A DNA stretch of 64,000 bases from positions 2,371,146-2,435,145 of the forward strand of contig JAJEKV010000087.1 of assembly GCA_021234155.1 (NCBI GenBank), in the 5' to 3' direction. A program made the position numbers and the translations under genes. The notes under the pieces are model-generated. The model was given only the letters and a program-made list of their open reading frames with translations, ran no database searches and was not told where the DNA came from. This document shows, in pieces, positions 56,609-64,000 of the stretch (within the stretch, counting starts at the first letter, position 1; the number at the start of each line of letters is the position of its first letter). This DNA comes from Isoetes taiwanensis (taxonomy: Eukaryota; Streptophyta; Lycopodiopsida; Isoetales; Isoetaceae).

Positions 56609-59600
56609 CTAGCCAAAGATCGGGATCACTTTGGATTTCTCCTCCATTTCTTTGTCCAACAACTGAAAGTACCTTTCTTTATCCGATACGTTGGTCAACC
56701 GATGTAATGGACACCACCATTCCACCCGCACATGGTTGAAGTTAATATTACCTTCTTCTTTGCAAATATCGAGATAGTGAACCCCAACCACACCGGATAT
56801 GTATCTAAATCTGATGGCTTTACTACCACAAATTGGTGGCATTCCAAGTCGATTGGAAGGTTCATAAGCATCCATGCCTAGAAACTTTGGCCTATTGTTC
56901 TTAGGACCAACATAGTGTTTGTCGGAAGGAGGAGGAGCATATTGCTTCGAATGCTACTTACGGTGTCATCAAAATCCTCAAGACCGCTAAGGTCTTCCAC
57001 CTAGTTTTAGGCAACCACCCTTCTTTCAATTCATCCGAGGATGTGTCTATCTCCCCCAACAAGGGTTAATCACCTTCTTCCGAAGAAGCCACCAAGGCAC
57101 GGTTGGTGTCATCTCGATTGGTTTGCCAATGCTTTATATAGTCTTGGATTCCTTCCTTAGTCAATCCCAATTGCTTCACTTCTTCAGTAGGTTTTAAAGC
57201 TTTTGGTTGACCTAGAGGTATCATAGGCTTGCCATTCTCATCTCTACGCCATATTTCCTCCCCTCCTCTCCACTCATCCTCTCGGAAGGTCTCATCTTCC
57301 ATTGGAAGATTGGAATCCCATCTCTCACCCAAAAGTGAACTGCAGAGGCCTGGAATGACCTTCAAGATCCAATGTATAACCATCCACAAAGCTCTTCCAA
57401 TCTGGCACTTCTTCTATGAGAGAAGCTATAGGGTTTGGAGTAGTGCATTCATGCAAGATTTCCATTAGCCTAGGAAAGTTGGTCTTGTTGCTTGTCGCTT
57501 CAAGATACAACTATATTTGCCAAATAATGCATCCACATCCTCATGGGTATGCGGGCATAAGAAACCCTAAATTAACTCTTTCAAATATCCCCACAAATTG
57601 TTAAGTAGGATAGGAAAGAAAACATCCACTGTTCTTATTTTGGCCAAAGACAATTATCAAGTTGCAAGAGAAACCTTTTGGGTAGATCTTGAGGTTTAGC
57701 ACGTGAAGTTGAAGCTCCAACATGTTCATTAGACCCATGCTTCCTAAACCTTGCCTTTGAACTTTTCAATATTGTTAGGGTTTCCATCTAACAATGCTCT
57801 ATGTAGTGCCCGGCTAGTCAGAAGGTCACGGAGGTGACCATTGTATCCATTTTCATAGTTTCTCAAACACCTCATGATACTCCCAATATGAAAATCTGGA
57901 CCATCACTCCACAACTCCAAACTAAAATGGCCATAGTAGGTTTGATTCTGCCCATGCAAGATTGCCCCTATCATTGAGATCTCAGAAGGGTATGATCTTC
58001 CACATGACTTTGGTATGTACTTGAATTGTGGAAGACAAGTCTTTTGCTGGTCCATCTTGTCATGTATAATACATAAATAGTTATTGGGTTCCAATGCAGA
58101 TAAAGTCCTCCACATCCAATAACATGATCTACATGATAGTTGGTCAGTCACATGGTCCTTCATATGCTCCCTTATCCTAGGGTGGTTTTTTAATTCACAT
58201 ACTCAAAAAGCATGGTCCCATCGACCGCCCTTCATTGCCCTTCAAAACTGCCCTTCATCCTATAGCCCTTCATTGCCCTTGAGTGTTTTCTATTATATAA
58301 AGGATATAATGAGCATATTAGTGATGCAAATGATGATGACATAAATTATTTGGTGAAGGTGCTTCTATGTGTTGTGATGGTCAAAAAACTGGGTAGGTCA
58401 AGAGCCCTTTGACTAGGTTCCTTCAGTCTCCTTAGCACATAAATTGCACTTTGCAAAGTTGTTTGAAGTTGCTATGGTGACATGATTGAAATGCTTCTTC
58501 CATAACCTACTAAAGCTAGGTTGGGATATTGGAAGAATTCCCAATTCTCAAGTAGGGAATTCACTTCTTCCAAAATACTCTTTTGAGTACAATGTGATGG
58601 CAACCTTTTCTCAACAACCGCTCTTCCCTTTTCATCCCTTCTCGCTTTTGTGTGGCATAGACTCGTGATTGAAATCAATATATTTTTCAAATATCTCCCC
58701 GGCAGCCGTGGTCCTAGCTGTTGGTCTCAACAAACCATTATTTCCATGTAAAGCAATCCCTGTTCCCCTCACTGTTTGTTTTTTTGCCAATTATGCCATG
58801 AAGAAGTTGGAATTGCATGGATACTCGGCCATGCTTTTGCACATATCCATTTGCCTAGCAAAGGGTATCTTTTTCTGCTTGGGTTTCTTTCATCTTGAAG
58901 TGCATGCTCAAGATTGTGTACATGTAGGTCCTCCTCTCATCAACGTTGTACTCTTGAAAAGTGGCTCTTGCTTCCACCAATTGTTCTATTGTGAAGAATT
59001 GCATACAATCACTCCAACAACAACTGGAGCCCCTAACCTTCACCATTGTCTCACGTTTGGTGTCACTAATCAACTTGGCTCTTTGCTAGGATAATGTCGG
59101 CAACCGATACTTCTCCCCTTTTGCCTAGGTTTAGAGTTCCAACCGCCAATGGATCAATATCAAGACAATCATTGTCCCCAACAACCTCGTGCTCGAAAAA
59201 ATATAATCCTCCACAAATTGAACACTACTTATAGGCCATGCCATGATGCAAGGAACCTCCAATTGCTTGACACAACCAAAACATTCCTTGTCACCCAAAC
59301 CTTTACCTTTCCAGCTTGTCTTCCAACATCGAAATTGCAATACCAATATTGTCTTCCCCTAGCCTTTCATCATTAAATGACTTGACGGGGATCACGCTAG
59401 CACAATGACTCCTTGGCCTACTATTTCCTTGTTGCACTTGTGCATGATTCTCACCTTCTTGTTCCTCCATTGCACCCTACTATAGAGGACTAATTGTTTT
59501 TCTTCAACATTCTTGCTAGGAGTTGGTTTTTCATTGATATTGCTCTTTTCACCATCTTGAGTTGAGGGGCACCATTGACCTAGGCAAATTGCACCCTTTT

Positions 59601-59680
59601 TAGTCAATGAGTAAGAAAAATTATTACACCATAAGATAAAAAAAAACGTACATTTATGGAATATGTAGAGGTAAATCAAA
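56609..59680 (-). pseudogene. DUF7869-type transposase-like gene, copy B
   Basis: Minus-strand blocks from high to low coordinate are a K/N-rich start (59392-59679), GLGDKECFGCVKQLEVPC (about 59280), DCMQFFTIEQLVEARATFQE and VDERRTYMYTIL (about 58990), then VVEKRLPSHCTQKSILEEVN (about 58610; shared with copy C). The core follows: LCIIHDKMDQQKTCLP (about 58070), YYGHFSLELWSDGPDFHIGS (about 57935) and a weak GHTH region near 57530 (PHTHEDVDALFG in one frame). The end is FVDGYTLDLEGHSRPLQF (about 57400), WHW..R-type and VRVEWWCPLHRL (about 56715). Block order equals copy A (2793-5645). Length of about 1000 codons would fit a transposase with an N-terminal DNA-binding part. Frames are broken several times. 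Confidence 0.6.
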
Positions 59681-59689
59681 TTTTTTTAA

Positions 59690-59935
59690 AAGCAAGAAAT
59701 TCCTTGGAAATAGGTTTAATATAATAATAACAATGGGCGTAAACGAAATCATTTAAAACAAGAATTTTCATGGCAACAACAAGGAAATGACATTTATATA
59801 AATATATCCAAATTTTAATTATCGAAAAATTTGGATATATGATTACTGAAAAAGACATATAACTAATAGACGGAGAATTTATTATCCATAATAATATACC
59901 CTAGACTAGATAATATAGTCAAGGGAATTTCAGAC
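59690..59935. other. AT-rich spacer, no gene
   Basis: A short near-palindrome (TCCAAATTTT..AAAAATTTGGA) lies at 59808-59837. Confidence 0.4.
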
Positions 59936-60053
59936 ACCGGGCGTGTTATTTGAGGCAATAAATTATTCACGCTTAAGAGCTAATTAACCCTATATAAATC
60001 CGGTTCACGCCTCAAGACCTCCATTCTCGTCCCAATTTTTTTTCTCGCCCGCC
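59936..60053 (+). promoter_or_regulatory. TATA promoter module, copy 1
   Basis: CAATAAATTATTCACGCTTA, then CCTATATAAATCC (about 59989-60001) and TCACGCCTCAAG, with an ATG at 60054. A second copy of the same layout starts at about 61195. Confidence 0.5.
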
Positions 60054-60720
60054 ATGAAGCTGTTCAACCTCGGCCGACCTTCATGAAGAACCCGAGGTCT
60101 CCTCAAAGAGACGTCGGGTTGAAGAACCCGCCAATTCCCCCCTCATTGATTTTCTTTTCCGATTCTCCTCTCGATTCCGATTCGAGAGGATGATTCTCGA
60201 TTCAAGAGGAGGAAGTTATGGAAGAGGAGGAGTTGAGCTCCTCCGATTCCTCCCGACTCAAGAGGAGGAAGAGGAGGAAGAGGAGGAGTTGGAGGAAGAG
60301 GAGGAGATGTCCTCCCAAGAGCATGAAGGAGGCCGCCTGCCTCGTGGTTGGCTTGACCTCAAAAAGAGAATGAAATCTCTGAGGAGGAGGAGGAGGAGGA
60401 GGAGGAGGAGGAGGAGGAAGAAGGATTCCGACAACCACCGACCAGTTTTGGAGTGGTTAAGAGATGAACCAGGTTTGCATGTGATTTCTTTTTTTTTTTT
60501 TGTTTTTGTTTTTGCACCTTTCTTTCTTTTTCTAACACCTTTCTTTCTTCTTTGTTGCAAAGGTGGAAGAAGAGTGATGCGCATCCCGGGGGCCCATTTT
60601 TGTTTCCATTCTTACGAAGTTTTGGACACGCCCCGCAATTTTTTTCTCAGAATTGTGTGTGAAAAGCCTTCGGCAATCGCTTCCAAGCCTTCGGGCATCA
60701 GACATACAACTGTTTTTTAA
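60054..60720 (+). CDS. Possible gene, acidic/basic repeats, one intron
   Basis: The gene is proposed from its position 55 bp downstream of a good TATA box. From about 60180 a plus frame stays open to 60720 through EEEEEEEEE, then KKRMKSLRRRRRRR (GAG and AGG triplet runs), then PVLEWLRDEPG. A 90-bp segment 60473-60562 begins GTTTGC, is T-rich, and ends TTGTTGCAAAG. Removing it as an intron keeps the frame (DEPG-GRRVMRIPGAHFCFHSYE). The start is uncertain because the frame from 60054 stops after ten codons. Low-complexity composition makes the protein doubtful. Confidence 0.3.
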
Positions 60721-60724
60721 TGAA

Positions 60725-61190
60725 ATCAAAAGCTTTTCTTCATAAACTTTGTCTTCAAACAGTTTTCTTCAAACAGTTTTTTCAGACATAAATTTTTTGG
60801 ATAAAATCAAACTCAGATTCTCCAATTATTTTGGCTCCAAGCTGTTTTCTCTAAAATTTTTTCTCTCTAGAATTTTGTATCTGCAAATTTTGTCTCAACA
60901 AAGTCTCGAACACTATAAATCAACCACATGAGAAATCTCTCGATTCACACACAAGAACTATAGGAAATTTTCCTATAATGACCTAAAACAATTCCCCAAC
61001 CTTACAAGTCATTTTTAGCCTTCATAATTTTGCCTTTAAAATCATTTTTAATGTAGCCTATATAAAATTTTTAAATTCTATTTTTTCAATGCAATAAATG
61101 GAATAAAATGTCATGGAGAATTTATTGCATGAAATGCAATATTCTCCATATATACCATATACATGTCATGTCCAAGGAAGAAGACGCCAA
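60725..61190. other. No gene seen
   Basis: AT-rich sequence with several TTTTCTTCA / AACAGTTTTCTTCA phrases near 60730-60790. Confidence 0.35.
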
Positions 61191-61194
61191 AGCG

Positions 61195-61302
61195 CAGTGT
61201 TAATTCAAGCAATCAATTATTCACGCTTAACTTTTTTCTAATTGTGCCTATATAAATCCATTTTACGCCTCAAAGTTCCTACATTTTCTTCCTTCCTTCA
61301 TA
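61195..61302 (+). promoter_or_regulatory. TATA promoter module, copy 2
   Basis: GCAATCAATTATTCACGCTTA, GCCTATATAAATCC (about 61246-61259) and TTACGCCTCAAAG repeat the module at 59936 in the same order. The first ATG is at 61303, opening MTVCYASAVLIRRPQIL before a GTGAGC that could be a splice donor. An acceptor-like TTTTGTTCTCAG lies at 61427-61438. A short gene 61303-61640 is possible but unproven. Confidence 0.45.
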
Positions 61303-61839
61303 ATGACGGTTTGCTATGCTTCGGCTGTTTTGATCCGCCGTCCCCAAATCTTGGTGAGCAGATTTATATTCATCAATGTTAGATGTTTGGTTTCGCAATT
61401 CCTAACTTACTAAAAGATTCCGCCTTTTGTTCTCAGAGAGCATCCAGAAAGAGAGGAAATCGGAGACTCAGAATTAAAACCAAAAGCAGAGGACTAAGGT
61501 CTGCGAATCGAAAAGCCTCGGAATTAAAACCACAAGCATAGTCCTCCGTTCTTCGAATCCTTCCAGCCTCAGAACTCAAGGTTAGTTTTCATTTAGTTTT
61601 AAGTTGCATCTCAATGGCAGGTTTAATCCAAGAAGACAAGCTTTTGCATTTGCTCGAGGCAGAGGAAGCAGATGATGTTTATGAAAACCAGAATAGTTTT
61701 TATAAACTTCATCTGCTTCTTTTTGTTTCGAGTAAATTCTTGAGTTTCTCTTCCTGAATTAATCATGCTATTGCATGCAAGTTTCTATTATGAATAAGTG
61801 TAGTAGAAAGCATTAGAAAAATCTGAAAGATAATATTTG

Positions 61840-62145
61840 AAACACGCTAAGCGTGTTTTAGGGTAACCTTAGTTTTCAACATGAATACACGCCGGGCGCG
61901 GCATTCGCCAGGAGGGAAAAAAAACCCCGCATAGATAGATAAGTAAATAGATAAAGGCCGTGCAATTATTTACACGCCGGTTATCGAATGCACGCCGAAG
62001 CGCAGTATAGTTTTTCCTATATAGCTTTTTACACGCCGAGCGGCAAAACAATTGTATCCCTACTTTCAACTTTTACGCTTAAACACGGGCGGCGGTTCTT
62101 AGTTTCTAAGTTTATAAATAAAGAAATATAACACGCCAGCGTGGA
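61840..62145. repeat. ACACGCYRAGCG motif array
   Basis: A perfect 19-bp palindrome AAACACGCTAAGCGTGTTT (61840-61858) is followed by five or six related ACACGCC..GCG words at about 61887, 61971, 61990, 62031, 62083 and 62131. Confidence 0.6.
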
Positions 62146-62218
62146 ATACCGATAATTCGCCACTTCCTATTGATAGATGCCAGGTTACATTAATCACCCG
62201 GTTGGTGACTAAGATGGA

Positions 62219-62831
62219 TTGGAATTACATTTGGGCCAAGAATCACACGCCCAGCTCCAGCTTCGCCCAATCTCCAACCGGTTGAACCGCAACCGAAAGC
62301 ACCCGCCTCGGGCCGGAGCACCGCCTTTGCAACCCCCGGAGTACTTGGATCAAGTAATGATGATGGCAGCAGAGCGCAGTGGCAATGATAGATCTGGGCT
62401 TGGGGCCCTTGCAACGCGACGGAGGCTCGCCCTCTTATCTAATCACTTCGAGAATGCAAGACATGCATTGATCGAGAGTGAATCTCGCGATCCGTCACCG
62501 AGATTCAAAATGAGGAGTCGCGCTTTTAGTGGTTAGCCTCTATGCCCCGGATGCCCCAACATCTAACCACTACCACAGCGGTATAATGATGCAATGGAGA
62601 TGGCTCAACCAATGGAACCACTACCGCAGCGCTTATAATGATGCATTGGAGGTTCAACCAATGGAGCAGAGGAGGAGGAGGAGGAGGAGGAGAGGAGGTG
62701 GAGGTGGAGCAGGGGGGGTGGTGGAGCTAGAGCCCGGTGTTTTTTGCTGGGGTTTTACCGTAAGAATTCACTATGCCCCCGAATGGAAATGGGAGATCGA
62801 TAGCCCAGCCTACTCAAGAGACCGGGCTTGA
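62219..62831 (+). pseudogene. Coding-like fragment with GGA repeat, unknown
   Basis: The plus frame 62219-62536 (Arg/Asn/Pro rich, LGALATRRRLALLSNHFENA) is followed by a repeated AACCACTACC(A/G)CAGCG..TATAATGATGCA phrase (two copies, about 62564 and 62618), a GGAGGA microsatellite (62668-62712) and a second open stretch. No family recognised. Confidence 0.25.
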
Positions 62832-62959
62832 AACAAGAGTCCGGGATTTTGTCCGGTTTATCCAGCTTTTATCCAGATTATATACAATTGTAATCTTTTT
62901 CCAATGAATACAACAAATTTTGTCTACTTCTATATTTCTACAATGTAATACATGTTACA

Positions 62960-63160
62960 TACCTTTTTAAGCGGTTTCTTGGCTATGCAACAAATGTTCC
63001 AACACTTTCTCCAACCAGATCCCCACCGGGTGTTCATGAGGTAAAGCTTCATCCATAGCGCAAAGAGCTTAATCATCAGAACTCTGGACATACTTATCCC
63101 CGAAAGGAATTCCATGACAAGCATAAAATGGATCGATGGAGTCGATCTTGCATAATCCTA
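62960..63160 (-). pseudogene. Coding-like minus-strand exon, unknown
   Basis: The minus strand reads IDPFYACHGIPFGDKYVQSS, one stop, then ALCAMDEALPHEHPVGIWLE and KVLEHLLHSQETA. The helix-like, non-repetitive composition suggests a real exon. The CACGCTTA/GGCGGGA-rich sequence upstream (63360-63440) might be its promoter side. I do not recognise the protein. Confidence 0.35.
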
Positions 63161-63169
63161 CTTTCCTTT

Positions 63170-63570
63170 TCTCGATTTGTAGTTAACATGAAACATTCAT
63201 CTTCGATTAATCGCAGAAAATTGCTATTCGACACCTACTATTGGAAATTAATGTTCAAGCTATTGGAATGAGATGAGTACCAGAATTCTCAGAGCCATTC
63301 TTGAGAAGCTGATTTGAGTCTCTGAAGTTGATTTGAGAAGTCAAGGCGCTTATGGAAACTCGGGCGGTCGGGAAAAATTCGAATTAGAAGAAAGATTAGG
63401 TTAACTACGCTTAGGCGGGATAAATTTGGCGGGATTTTAAAAACTTAATGAAAGAAGTCATGGACGGGTCTTCGCCATTATTATTTGTATGTGTCAAGAA
63501 TATTTTTAAACCGCATTTTGTGTTTTCTTGAAATTCAAATTTCTATTTCTCGCATGTAGAAAAAGCTATT
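63170..63570. other. No gene seen; GGCGGGA words
   Basis: TTAGGCGGGATAAATTTGGC and GGCGGGATTTTAAAA (63411-63440) resemble the GGCGGGAA repeats at 6935-7035. Confidence 0.35.
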
Positions 63571-63638
63571 TCTTCGAAAGCAGCTCGAAGGCCAGATCCG
63601 AAGCGACCTTCCGACTCGTTACTAGGCTTAACTCCGAG

Positions 63639-63780
63639 ATGTCTTCTAAAGCGAATCGAGGTCGAGGCGGACGGGCAGAGGAAGCGGTGGAAGAGGAATT
63701 CTAAACCCGGCTCTTCTCAAGTTTCAGAGGACGCTGATCGTAATACACGTATAATACGTAACCCTATTCAAGGTATTTAA
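63639..63780 (+). pseudogene. Arg-Gly-rich coding-like start, unknown
   Basis: ATG 63639 begins MSSKANRGRGGR. After one frame change the other frame continues GRGSGGRGILNP. The tail DADRNTRIIRNPIQG precedes AAGGTATTT, a possible splice donor at 63770. It could be the first exon of a gene extending to the right of the window. Confidence 0.3.
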
Positions 63781-64000
63781 TTTGCCACGTAATACACACC
63801 GTGGAGAGTATTATGCTTGCATGAATTTGAGATATTTCCTTTCACTTAATATGCTTTGCATGAGTTTGAGTTATTATGCTTTGCATGAATTTTAAGTATT
63901 AACATCAGTTAATGCTCGATTGTCCGCTCAGAGAACATAATTTTGCTCGCTTTTATATATAGAATATAGCGGTGTTAGACAGTTGGAGATAGCAATGTTC

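Noticed and set aside
60002-60035. Continuation of Gypsy-2 ORF3 (GCCTCAAGACCTCCA matches 28068 region)
   Set aside because: The match is about 20 bases, out of coding context, and is part of the duplicated promoter module instead.

Overview
The window looks like repeat-dominated nuclear DNA of a land plant. Support comes from plant-type leucine-rich-repeat coding sequence, a chromodomain-less Ty3/gypsy element with an Asp-tRNA-like primer site, CACTA termini (CACTACAAGAG), a Helitron helicase piece, and an error pattern at CAG/CTG sites that fits CHG-methylated DNA. The transposase families (a GHTHxDID/DUF7869-type family and an SDG...HGKG family) make me lean to a bryophyte, lycophyte or fern rather than a flowering plant, but that is only an impression. 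I see no intact conventional host gene, no rRNA and no functional tRNA.

Layout, left half (1-30685). This is one Ty3/gypsy element (Gypsy-1, + strand) cut into four pieces by three DNA transposons. Gypsy-1 pieces lie at 1-236, 12079-13155, 16067-16707 and 25646-30685. The last piece ends in a 593-bp 3' LTR. The inserts are an 11.8-kb element with AAGCACAATTTCATTA ends and a TGGA target duplication (237-12078), a 2.9-kb CACTA-like element with GCGACG arrays at both ends (13156-16066), and an 8.9-kb element with GGGTAAAA ends (16708-25645) that carries a broken transposase gene.

Middle (30700-47970). A palindromic foldback element is followed by degenerate TTCTAGAA minisatellites, a tRNA-like SINE relic, the right end of a second CACTA element, a broken LRR receptor-like gene (35830-37320), and a 5.4-kb element with 1.1-kb inverted arms (38676-44063) that holds a Helitron helicase fragment and a 614-bp tandem duplication. 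Then come a LINE reverse-transcriptase relic, an 820-bp purine-only tract, and a DUF7869-type fragment.

Right (47980-64000). A much better preserved copy of the same gypsy family (Gypsy-2, 5' LTR 47980-48572, gag, protease, RT/RNase H, integrase) lies here. It has a conserved antisense ORF with its own TATA box between integrase and a third sense ORF. It is cut off at about 56298 by unrelated DNA that contains another DUF7869-type gene (- strand, 56609-59680), two near-identical TATA promoter modules, low-complexity coding-like sequence and an ACACGC-motif array.

A general caution applies. Comparing the two arms of the 38676-44063 element, and reading Gypsy-2 against its own expected protein, shows that CAG and CTG are locally replaced by CG-containing strings. 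Many frameshifts here are therefore probably consensus errors, and 'pseudogene' below often means 'not readable as given'.
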